From Pseudomonadota bacterium (GTDB lineage: Bacteria > Pseudomonadota > Gammaproteobacteria > Xanthomonadales > Wenzhouxiangellaceae), in NCBI GenBank assembly GCA_013285445.1, contig CP053448.1:2649530-2713529 (forward strand): a stretch of 64,000 bases of DNA, read 5' to 3'. This document shows, in pieces, positions 18,132 to 25,341 of the stretch (position 1 is the stretch's first letter; each line of letters opens with the position of its first letter). The notes under the pieces are model-generated. The model was not told the DNA's origin. It was given only the letters and a program-made list of their open reading frames with translations, and searched no databases. Position numbers and translations under genes: made by a program.

Positions 18132-19143
18132 AACCCACCGCTTGGCGGACCTGTCGTCGCTGAGCACCTTCCGACTGCCGGCACGCGCGGCAGAACTGAT
18201 CGTTCTGGACTCGCCCGAACAACTCAACGCCATGCCCCCGGCGGACAGCCAAGACCTGGTGCTCGGCGGCGGTTCGAATACGGTCTTTCTCGGTGACTTT
18301 GCCGGCCGCGTGATCCTCAACCGCCTCTCGGGCGTGTCCTTTGAATCCAGTGGCGACGATGTGCTGGTCACCGCGGCGGCCGGCGAGAACTGGCACGGGC
18401 TGGTGCGCCGCTGCATCGAACGCGGCTTGCACGGACTGGAAAACCTGGTCATGATTCCGGGCTCGGTCGGAGCGGCGCCAATGCAGAACATCGGCGCCTA
18501 CGGCGTGGAACTGGCCGACGTGTTCGAGCGCCTCAGCGCGTGGGACCGGCAGGAACGGCGCCTTGTCAGCCTCGCGCCTGGCGACTGCGCCTTCAACTAC
18601 CGCGACAGCCGTTTCAGGTCAGCTGAACCGGGCCGGTTTCTGATCACTTCGGTTACTTTGCGTCTGTCGACACGCTTCCGACCCGATACCCGTTACGCCA
18701 GCCTGGCCAGGGCTCTCGACTGTGCCGGCATCCGGCAGCCCAGCGCCCGCCAGCTGGCCGCGGCCGTGATGCGTCTGCGCCGCCATCGGCTCCCCGATCC
18801 GGCGCGACTGCCCAATGCCGGCAGTTTTTTCAGAAACCCGGTTGTCACGGCCGTTCAGGCGAGCGAACTGCTGCGCCAGTTCCCCACCTTGCCACACTGG
18901 TCGACGCAGGATGGAAGCGTCAAGCTCGCTGCGGCCTGGATGATCGAAAGGCTGGGCTTTCGCGGCCGGCGCGTCGGTGACGCCGGCGTCTACCACCGGC
19001 ATGCGCTGGTTCTGGTCAACCACGGTCGCGCCACCGCCCGGCAACTGGTCGGTCTGGTCGACGAGATCACAACTGCGGTGCGCAATGAATTCGGCATCGA
19101 ACTGGACCCCGAACCACAGCTGATCGGCTCACTGCAGGCCTGA
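18118..19143 (+). CDS. murB: UDP-N-acetylenolpyruvoylglucosamine reductase
   Basis: MurB reduces UDP-GlcNAc-enolpyruvate to UDP-MurNAc with FAD and NADPH, the second committed step of peptidoglycan precursor synthesis. The 341-residue protein is type I. It has SLSTFRLPARA, the FAD loop LVLGGGSNTVFL, GLENLVMIPGSVGAAPMQNIG, YRDSRF, the catalytic Ser in NAGSFFRNPVV and the late Glu in DPEPQLIG. ATG 18118 overlaps the end of pyrD by 14 bases; ATG 18109 and a TTG at 18085 are alternatives. The overlap suggests coupling to pyrD. Confidence 0.95.
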   Translation: MKRAETHRLADLSSLSTFRLPARAAELIVLDSPEQLNAMPPADSQDLVLGGGSNTVFLGDFAGRVILNRLSGVSFESSGDDVLVTAAAGENWHGLVRRCIERGLHGLENLVMIPGSVGAAPMQNIGAYGVELADVFERLSAWDRQERRLVSLAPGDCAFNYRDSRFRSAEPGRFLITSVTLRLSTRFRPDTRYASLARALDCAGIRQPSARQLAAAVMRLRRHRLPDPARLPNAGSFFRNPVVTAVQASELLRQFPTLPHWSTQDGSVKLAAAWMIERLGFRGRRVGDAGVYHRHALVLVNHGRATARQLVGLVDEITTAVRNEFGIELDPEPQLIGSLQA

Positions 19144-19254
19144 TCGCCGCGGCTTGCCTCAGCACCCCGAACCGGGACCGGAAGACCGGACGGGCCGGGT
19201 TTGACGCCCCGCAGCGAATTCGTGCAACATTCCCGGTGAGAATCTCCAGCCCGA

Positions 19255-19539
19255 GTGGACGCCATGAATACCTGCCCGCGTGCCGGCCGGCGGCCACACC
19301 GCCGAGGGCGCAGGCGGCTCGATCTTCGCCAGGCTGGGTCCATTCCAGTTCGGCGACGGCAGCCGGATCTACTCGGTAGACTGGCCGGACCGGCTGGGCA
19401 GCGCCAACCGCTCGATGATTGCCCTGCGCTCGAGTTCTTTGCCACACCCACCGGATTGCCGGCACAGCTGTTCTCCGACCGCTTCGAGTCAGTGACTGGC
19501 TGCGACGCGGCGTCTGACCTGGCCGCCGACTGCGGCTAG
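19255..19539 (+). pseudogene. Broken remnant of a secreted-protein gene
   Basis: Two frames in this stretch look coding but neither covers the whole. In one (19280-19495) the segment GSIFARLGPFQFGDGSRIYS is protein-like. In the other (ending 19539) the end reads LEFFATPTGLPAQLFSDRF followed by ESVTGCD. The F-S-D-R-F-E pattern resembles the C-terminal (I/L)FxDxFE tail of many secreted proteins in related bacteria (from memory of such genomes). A frameshift near 19430 would join the two. The final stop TAG (19537-19539) belongs to the CTAG end of the adjacent repeat element. The region between murB and this ORF shows nothing else I can support. Confidence 0.35.
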
Positions 19540-19806
19540 TGGGCCATGCGGCTAATTAGGTAACACTCAGCCGTCGCACAAGCGTTGTAGGCAAGGCGCG
19601 CGAGCGCAGGACTGGCCATCGCCAATTCAAGCGAGCGGAACGCAGCCCACAGCGCTTGTGCGGCAGCCCTTCGGGAGCCACTGTGCTGGCGCGACTCGGC
19701 GTTGCGTTTCTTGGAAAGGGACCAACCATTCCCTGCGAAACGCGCCTTGATTTGCACACAGCACAGTGGCTCTGAGTGTTACCTAATCAGCCGCATGGCC
19801 CACTAG
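19536..19806. mobile_element. MITE-like inverted-repeat element, copy 1 (271 bp)
   Basis: The element begins and ends with CTAG and has 35-bp terminal inverted repeats (19536-19570 and 19772-19806) with one mismatch. Inside are two further hairpins: a 17-bp arm (19576-19592 with 19645-19661) and a 14-bp arm (19675-19688 with 19759-19772). The latter encloses a GCGTTTC/GAAACGC stem. A second copy lies at 30857-31126. It has no transposase gene; a minus-strand ORF of 73 codons is conserved in both copies but probably follows from the shared sequence. This fits a non-autonomous element moved in trans. CTAG is self-complementary, so it may be the target duplication or the element tip. Confidence 0.8.
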
Positions 19807-20084
19807 CGTTCACATGCGTCTGCTATTTTTCAATCCGACGCCGCTCATCAGCACTGATCAACGGCTTCAGCCATTCAGGGAACCGCTGAACAACACTGCG
19901 CGGAGCGCGCTTCAGTCAAAAAAGCCGGAGCCTCCCGCAAAGTCGCCGTCGCGCCTGTGCAGGGTCGTTCTGGGGCTCCCTGGCTGATTCCGGCTTGACT
20001 GCCGGCGCAATGGACCGGGCCGCTGCTGACAACCAGTCTGCAGTCGGCATCGGGCCGCCCTTTCAGAAAACTCAAGGAGCCTGT
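19807..20084. other. Intergenic stretch without a recognisable gene
   Basis: Between the repeat element and the carbonic anhydrase start I see no convincing coding frame. A short minus-strand ORF (19875-20075) has no family resemblance or start signal. The stretch holds the leader of the next gene, ending in AAGGAG five bases before ATG 20085. Confidence 0.5.
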
Positions 20085-20948
20085 ATGAGAACTGGACGAA
20101 TTGGTGTGCTGGTCGCGATCATGACCTTGCCGTTACCGACCCTGGCCGACGATCACAGCACGAATACCCAGGTGCCTGACCGTGTGATTGCACAACAGCG
20201 TGAAGCGCTGGCCCGCAACACCGAAGGCGCCGGTTTCGGTCCGCAATCGCCTCGCGATATCGATTCGGTCGCGGGCAACAACGCGAGGGTATTCTCGCTG
20301 GCGCCCGCCTACGGCCAGATGAATCTGTGCAACATCCACTTCCACACCCACGCCGAGCATCGCGGTGGTCAATTCACGACCCATGCAGGCAACGGCGACG
20401 GGCGGGGTTACGGGACCGGGTATCGCTACTCCGGAGAACTCACCAACGCCGAACTCACGCCGATTGCCCAGCCCGTCTGCCCGACCGACAACGGCGCGCT
20501 GTCACCCGGCGACACCATTGAGCTGCACTACGTCTACTCCACCGCCCAGGTGCAGCCGGGCCCCACCCTTGGAGCCTGTCTGAGCGAGACAACCGGCAAC
20601 CCGCAGCTGCGTGTCGAAACCCAGGTTTATGTTCTGGTCAATGACACGACCGCCCGGAATTTCATTGAGTTGACCGAGGTCGGCATGGTCGCCGGCTATC
20701 ATCAGGCGCTCAACATTCCGGATGATACCGGTCAGCCGATACAGTACGCCGGGTCCACCACCGGCCCCGACTATAACGAGCAGGGCTCACCTTTTCAGGT
20801 GACCTGGAGCGTGAGGCCTGAAGTGCTGCGAGTGGATATCGCATCGGTCGCTCGCTGGTGCCGGGATAACGTTTTCGATGAGGCGGGCGGGCATGGCGTG
20901 CGCAATCTCGTCACCGACCCCGACCTGCTGTCGCCTATTGATTCGTGA
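20085..20948 (+). CDS. Secreted delta-class carbonic anhydrase
   Basis: A 287-residue protein with a signal peptide (IGVLVAIMTLPLPTLADD), so it is exported. It closely follows the pattern of bacterial delta-class carbonic anhydrases. The zinc region is NLCNIHFHTHAEHRGGQF, followed by HAGNGDGRGYGTGY; further motifs are GDTIELHYVYST, LGACLSE, NPQLRVETQVYVLVND, GSTTGPDYNEQGSPFQVTWS and a C-terminal HGVRNLVTDPDLLS. These enzymes interconvert CO2 and bicarbonate; export suggests a role in CO2 supply or pH control in the periplasm. AAGGAG five bases before ATG 20085 fixes the start. It stands alone and converges on rpoH. Confidence 0.85.
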   Translation: MRTGRIGVLVAIMTLPLPTLADDHSTNTQVPDRVIAQQREALARNTEGAGFGPQSPRDIDSVAGNNARVFSLAPAYGQMNLCNIHFHTHAEHRGGQFTTHAGNGDGRGYGTGYRYSGELTNAELTPIAQPVCPTDNGALSPGDTIELHYVYSTAQVQPGPTLGACLSETTGNPQLRVETQVYVLVNDTTARNFIELTEVGMVAGYHQALNIPDDTGQPIQYAGSTTGPDYNEQGSPFQVTWSVRPEVLRVDIASVARWCRDNVFDEAGGHGVRNLVTDPDLLSPIDS

Positions 20949-20984
20949 TGCATGCGCGCCAGCGCTGACGATATGGGCCGGGGC

Positions 20985-21001
20985 ATGCCACCCCACGGGT
21001 G
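20985..21001. terminator. Candidate bidirectional terminator hairpin
   Basis: GCCACCC, a three-base loop and GGGTGGC form a 7-bp hairpin in the 68-base gap between the convergent carbonic anhydrase and rpoH genes. No T-run follows on either strand, so it is a weak candidate. Confidence 0.3.
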
Positions 21002-21016
21002 GCGGTGCTGGACCGC

Positions 21017-21874
21017 TCAGGCGTCAAATCGCGCCTTGAGCTTTTTCAGCGCCGCCGCCTCGAGCTGGCGAATGCGCTCGGCCGAGACGTCGTACTTGTT
21101 GGCCAGTTCCTGCAGCGTGGTCTTGGGGTCCATCAGCCAGCGACTCTGGATGATGTCGCGCGAGCGGTCATCCAGGTTTTCGATGCCGTCAAACAGCAGG
21201 TTGTGATGGTGCTGTTCCCAATCGTCGGCTTCGGCCGCCTCGTCGGGTGAGGCCGCCAACCCCTCGAGATAGGCTGCCGGGGCCATATAGGTCGACTCGT
21301 CATCGTCAACCGACATGTCGAAGCCAATGTCCTGGCCGGCCAGACGCGACTCCATTTCCATGACCACCTCGGGCTTGACACCCAGATCGTCGGCCACCGC
21401 GTTGACCTCGGACTGGTTGAGCCAGCCCAGGCGCTTCTTCTGCTTGCGCAGGTTGAAAAACAGCTTGCGCTGGGCCTTCGTGGTCGCGACCTTGACGATG
21501 CGCCAGTTGCGGAGAATGAACTCGTGAATTTCGGCCCGGATCCAGTGCACGGCAAACGAGACCAGGCGCACCCCCTGGTCCGGATCAAAGCGCTTGACCG
21601 CCTTCATCAGGCCGATATTGCCTTCCTGGATGAGGTCACCGAGCTGCAGACCATAGCCCGAGTAGCCGCGCGCGACGTGCACCACAAAACGCAGGTGCGA
21701 CATGACCAGCTGGCGCGCGGCATCAAGATCGTCCTCGTCGCGATAGCGGCGGGCCAGGCTCTGCTCCTGTTCCAGGCTCAGGACCGGAATGCGATTGACC
21801 TCCTGGATATAGGCATCCAGCGAGCCGGTTCCGGCTGGTGCGAGCAGATGACTGGGTACGAGTTCCTTGGTCAT
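21017..21874 (-). CDS. rpoH: Heat-shock sigma factor RpoH (sigma-32)
   Basis: RpoH directs transcription of cytoplasmic heat-shock genes. The 285-residue protein has region 2 ([55 protein letters not shown]), the diagnostic RpoH box [13 protein letters not shown], and region 4 with the helix-turn-helix ([20 protein letters not shown]). AGGAGG stands five bases before ATG 21874. A good sigma-70 promoter lies just upstream and overlaps a palindrome, so transcriptional control is likely in addition to the usual post-transcriptional control. Confidence 0.97.
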   Translation of the reverse strand: MTKELVPSHLLAPAGTGSLDAYIQEVNRIPVLSLEQEQSLARRYRDEDDLDAARQLVMSHLRFVVHVARGYSGYGLQLGDLIQEGNIGLMKAVKRFDPDQGVRLVSFAVHWIRAEIHEFILRNWRIVKVATTKAQRKLFFNLRKQKKRLGWLNQSEVNAVADDLGVKPEVVMEMESRLAGQDIGFDMSVDDDESTYMAPAAYLEGLAASPDEAAEADDWEQHHHNLLFDGIENLDDRSRDIIQSRWLMDPKTTLQELANKYDVSAERIRQLEAAALKKLKARFDA

Positions 21875-21899
21875 GCATTCCTCCTGTTAGAGCACTTCA

Positions 21900-21928
21900 A
21901 TGATACCAACTGAAGCCACAATTCGCAA
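21900..21928 (-). promoter_or_regulatory. rpoH promoter
   Basis: On the minus strand TTGCGA (plus-strand 21923-21928), a 17-base spacer and TATCAT (21900-21905) form a good sigma-70 promoter about 20 bases before the rpoH leader. The -35 overlaps a perfect 10-bp inverted repeat (21925-21956), which could be a repressor or activator site. Confidence 0.6.
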
Positions 21929-21956
21929 AACGGGGATCGATCTGGTCCCGTTTTGC
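21925..21956. repeat. Perfect inverted repeat overlapping the rpoH -35 element
   Basis: GCAAAACGGG (21925-21934) and CCCGTTTTGC (21947-21956) are exact complements with 12 bases between them. The left arm overlaps the rpoH -35 hexamer by four bases. A spaced palindrome at this place is typical of an operator. It is not followed by a T-run in the direction of the upstream peptidase transcript, so a terminator is less likely. Confidence 0.55.
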
Positions 21957-22064
21957 CTGTCGCCCGGTTTGACCGGTTCCCGGGGGTCGAGTTCCAGACC
22001 TTGGGGCCCGCATTACCGGTTGCAAGTTATCAGGCGGAAGCACGATCAGGGCATTACAGGCGGT

Positions 22065-22127
22065 GCGGGTGCCGGGTCGCGCGATTTCGAAACCGGGGGT
22101 TTCGTATGAGCGCGATCCGGTACCCGC
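22065..22127. repeat. Long imperfect stem-loop downstream of the S9 peptidase gene
   Basis: Eighteen-base arms (22065-22082 and 22110-22127) match at 16 positions, and an inner GAAACC/GGTTTC stem sits in the loop. It starts 19 bases past the peptidase stop on the minus strand and may end or protect that transcript. No T-run is present. Confidence 0.45.
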
Positions 22128-22145
22128 ACGCGGCTCCAGCTGCAA

Positions 22146-24266
22146 TCAGGACCCGCCCGGGCCCTGCCCACTCTCCTCGCCGCCGGCCAGCCGGCCGTGC
22201 AGATAGGCGTAGATCAGGGCCGAGATGTAGGCGCGCTGCTTGAGGTTGGCCGCGCCGCCGTGGCCGCCTTCGATGTTTTCGTAGTAGAGCACGTCGTGGC
22301 CCTGGTCGAGCATCTTCGCGACCATCTTGCGGGCATGACCGGGATGCACGCGGTCGTCGCGCGTGGAGGTGGTGAAAAAGGCGCGCGGATACTCCGCATC
22401 GGCCAAGACGTTCTGGTAGGGCGAGTATTCACGGATATAGGCCCACTGGCCGGGATCATCCGGGTTGCCGTACTCGGCCATCCAGCTCGCCCCGGCAAGC
22501 AGCTTGTGGAAGCGCTTCATGTCAAGCAGCGGTACCTGGCAGACCACCGCATCGAACAGCTCCGGACGCTGCACCATCACCGCCCCGACCAGCAGACCGC
22601 CGTTCGATCCGCCCTGGATGCCGAGATGATCGGGTGCGGTGATGTTTCGCTCAATCAAATCCTCGGCGACCGCGATCAAGTCGTCGAAGGCGCGCTGGCG
22701 GTTTTCCTTCAGTGCCGCCTGGTGCCAGTTCGGGCCGAACTCCCCGCCGCCGCGGATATTGGCCAGCACGAATACACCGCCGCGCTCGAGCCAGGCCGAC
22801 CCGGTCACGCCGGAGTAGAACGGCGTGCGCGAGACTTCGAAACCGCCGTAGGCTGACAGCAGTGTGGGGTTACGTCCATTGGCTTCGAAACCAGCCGGCA
22901 TGACGACAAAGTACGGGATGCGCGTACCGTCGGCCGAGACCGCTTCATGCTGCGCCACGTTCATGTCGGTGCTGTCGAACCAGGCCGGCTCTGCACGCAC
23001 CTGACGATGGGTATCGGCAGCAGCGTCAGCCTCGAACAGGGTCGAGGGCGTCAGGAAACCGGTGTAGTTATAGAAGAAGCGGTCGGAACGATCGTCGGCG
23101 GTGACCACCGAGATCGCCCCCATGTCGGGAGCGTCCAGATCAGTCCGCTGCCATCCTTCGGTGTCGTCGTAAGAGAAGCGCACCAGTCGGCCGATGACCT
23201 TGTCGAGCACGTTGACGATCACCGTGTTGTCGGTGGTGCTCACGCCGGCCACCGACTGGCGCTCATTCGGCTCGAAAACCAGCGACAGCTTCGGCTCGGC
23301 ATCGCCGACAAATGATTCCATCGGCCCGGCGACCAGCGCGCCCTGGCTGAAGGTAATCCCGTCGATCTCCCAGTCGGACTTGAGATCGATGATCAGCTGG
23401 CCGTTGATCAACCCGGCCAGCTCGGCATCATGCGGCACCTTGACCCGATGCGTCTCGCCGCCCCGATAGAGATAGTACTTGCGGGTAAAGAAGCTGTCGG
23501 CGCGGATGATCAGGTCGTAGTGATCATCACCGTCCCACAGCCGCATCGGCCAGACGGCCACGTCACCGCGCTCGCCCTCGAAGACAAGCTCGGCGTCCCC
23601 GATCGGCGTGCCGCGCCGCCAGATGCGCGCGCTGCGCGGATAGCCCGAATCGGTGACCTGCTCATCGGAAAAGGCCGGACCGAGCCAGACACTGTCGCGG
23701 TCGCGCCAGCTGATCGAGCTTTTCGATTCCGGCAGCACGAAGCCGTCGTCCACGAACTCGCGCGTTTCCAGATCGAACTCCCGACGCACCGCCGCATCAG
23801 CACCGCCAATCGACAGACCGATCAGGCAGCGATCGTAGTCGGGATAGCGACAGCTCGAACCCGCCCAGACCCAGTTCTCGTCCTCGGCCCTGGCCAGTGC
23901 ATCGATATCGAGGATCACATCCCAGTCCGGGACATCGCTGCGATAGCGCGCCAGCGTCGTCTTGCGCCAGATGCCTCGCACGTGCGTGTCGTCACGCCAG
24001 AAGTTGTAGATTTCTCCGCCCTGCAGGGCCGGATAGGCGATGCGATCCCCGGAGGTCAGAATCTCGAGCGCACGCTCGTGGATCGGCTCGAACAGCGGAT
24101 GTGACTTGAGCTCGGTCAGCGAGCGCTCATTCTGTCCGCGGGCCCAGGCCAGGGCGTTCTCGCCTTCGACATCCTCCAGCCACAGCCACGGATCTTCATC
24201 GTTGGCCATGGCGGGCATCGCCGTCAGCAGTGTGGTCATCAGAATCAGTATCCACTGGTTGGTCAT
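22146..24266 (-). CDS. Prolyl oligopeptidase family (S9A) peptidase, exported
   Basis: A 706-residue serine peptidase with a signal peptide (ILILMTTLLTAMPAMAND), hence periplasmic or secreted. The N-terminal half is the beta-propeller that restricts entry to small peptides (PWLWLEDVEGENALAWARGQ is the typical S9A start). The C-terminal alpha/beta-hydrolase domain has ANIRGGGEFGPNWHQAALK, the nucleophile Ser in GIQGGSNGGLLV (near residue 554), the Asp in TSTRDDRVHPGHARK and the His in EGGHGGAAN. It would cleave proline-containing oligopeptides, probably for nutrition. It is preceded by a 158-base gap in which I see no gene. Confidence 0.93.
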   Translation of the reverse strand: MTNQWILILMTTLLTAMPAMANDEDPWLWLEDVEGENALAWARGQNERSLTELKSHPLFEPIHERALEILTSGDRIAYPALQGGEIYNFWRDDTHVRGIWRKTTLARYRSDVPDWDVILDIDALARAEDENWVWAGSSCRYPDYDRCLIGLSIGGADAAVRREFDLETREFVDDGFVLPESKSSISWRDRDSVWLGPAFSDEQVTDSGYPRSARIWRRGTPIGDAELVFEGERGDVAVWPMRLWDGDDHYDLIIRADSFFTRKYYLYRGGETHRVKVPHDAELAGLINGQLIIDLKSDWEIDGITFSQGALVAGPMESFVGDAEPKLSLVFEPNERQSVAGVSTTDNTVIVNVLDKVIGRLVRFSYDDTEGWQRTDLDAPDMGAISVVTADDRSDRFFYNYTGFLTPSTLFEADAAADTHRQVRAEPAWFDSTDMNVAQHEAVSADGTRIPYFVVMPAGFEANGRNPTLLSAYGGFEVSRTPFYSGVTGSAWLERGGVFVLANIRGGGEFGPNWHQAALKENRQRAFDDLIAVAEDLIERNITAPDHLGIQGGSNGGLLVGAVMVQRPELFDAVVCQVPLLDMKRFHKLLAGASWMAEYGNPDDPGQWAYIREYSPYQNVLADAEYPRAFFTTSTRDDRVHPGHARKMVAKMLDQGHDVLYYENIEGGHGGAANLKQRAYISALIYAYLHGRLAGGEESGQGPGGS

Positions 24267-24424
24267 TATCCATTGTCCATAAAAGGGGTCACAGCCGAGG
24301 CATCATGCCAGAAGCCGTCGACGTCTGCCTGTGCCATTGGTGACAGGCGCCGAGACGCGATGTCCGGCCGGGACAGGGGTCGCGCGCTTGCACCGAACCG
24401 GCATCGCGGGCATGGCCGCTCATT

Positions 24425-25198
24425 TCAGTCAAAGCGCAGGTGCTTGACCGAGCGGCCTTCGTCGCGAATCTCCTTGAGCGCATCGATGCCGATGGCAATC
24501 TGCGCATCGACGAAGCGCTGCGTAATGACCCGGTCGGAGGCATCGGTCTTGACCCCCTCCGGAATCATTGGCTGGTCGGAGACCAGCAGCAGGGCACCGG
24601 TCGGAATGCTGTTGGCGAACCCGGTAATGAAAATCGTCGCCGTCTCCATGTCGATGGCCATGCAACGGGTCCTGCGCAGGTACTTCTTGAATCCCCTGTC
24701 GTGCTCCCACACCCGCCGGTTGGTGGTGTAGACCGTGCCGGTCCAGTAGTCCATTCCGTGGTCACGGACCGTTGACGAAACCGCTCGCTGCAGAGTGAAC
24801 GCCGGCAGCGACGGCACCTCCGGGGGAAAGTAGTCGCTGGAGGTCCCTTCACCGCGGATCGCGGCGATCGGCAGAATCAAATCGCCGAGCCGGTTTTTCT
24901 TTTTCAGCCCGCCACACTTGCCCAGGAACAGACAGGCGCGCGGTGCGACGGCGCTGAGCAGGTCCATCACCGTAGCAGCATTGGCGCTGCCCATGCCGAA
25001 ATTGATCATGGTAATGCCGTCAGCCGTGGCGTTGCGCATGGGACGGTCACGGCCGCGCACGTCTGACCCGGCAAGTGCGGCAAACTTCTCGACGTAGTTA
25101 TCGAAATTGGTCAGGAGCACGTAGTCGCCGAAGTCGCCGATTGCTGTACCGGTATAGCGCGGCAGCCAGTTACTGACGATCTCTTGCTTGTCCTGCAT
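24425..25198 (-). CDS. amn: AMP nucleosidase (short form)
   Basis: This 257-residue protein cleaves AMP to adenine and ribose 5-phosphate, a way of adjusting adenylate pools and salvaging adenine. It has the features of the short AMP nucleosidases: KQEIVSNWLPRYTGT at the start, TMINFGMGSANAATVMDLLS, LFLGKCGGLKKKN, LPIAAIRGEGTSSDY and, for the nucleoside-phosphorylase fold, MAIDMETATIF and LLVSDQPMIPEGVKTD. ATG 25198 is chosen because homologues begin with this sequence; the longer frame to 25279 has an unrelated N-terminus. It lacks the extra N-terminal domain of the Escherichia coli enzyme. It is divergent from thrA. Confidence 0.9.
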   Translation of the reverse strand: MQDKQEIVSNWLPRYTGTAIGDFGDYVLLTNFDNYVEKFAALAGSDVRGRDRPMRNATADGITMINFGMGSANAATVMDLLSAVAPRACLFLGKCGGLKKKNRLGDLILPIAAIRGEGTSSDYFPPEVPSLPAFTLQRAVSSTVRDHGMDYWTGTVYTTNRRVWEHDRGFKKYLRRTRCMAIDMETATIFITGFANSIPTGALLLVSDQPMIPEGVKTDASDRVITQRFVDAQIAIGIDALKEIRDEGRSVKHLRFD

Positions 25199-25341
25199 GG
25201 TCCGGCTCCAAGGTGGCTCACGCGCGCCCGGCAGACGGCCAGGGACCGCGCTGGCGTATGCTACCGCAATCGCCGTCAAACCAGACAGCGATCAAGGCTA
25301 CACTGCGTTGAAGAACGTATCGCAGGGAGCGCGCAGCAAGC

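Noticed and set aside
19536..19757. Conserved 73-75 codon minus-strand ORF inside both repeat copies
   Set aside because: Both copies are nearly identical DNA, so similarity of the translation is expected. No ribosome binding site or known family is seen.
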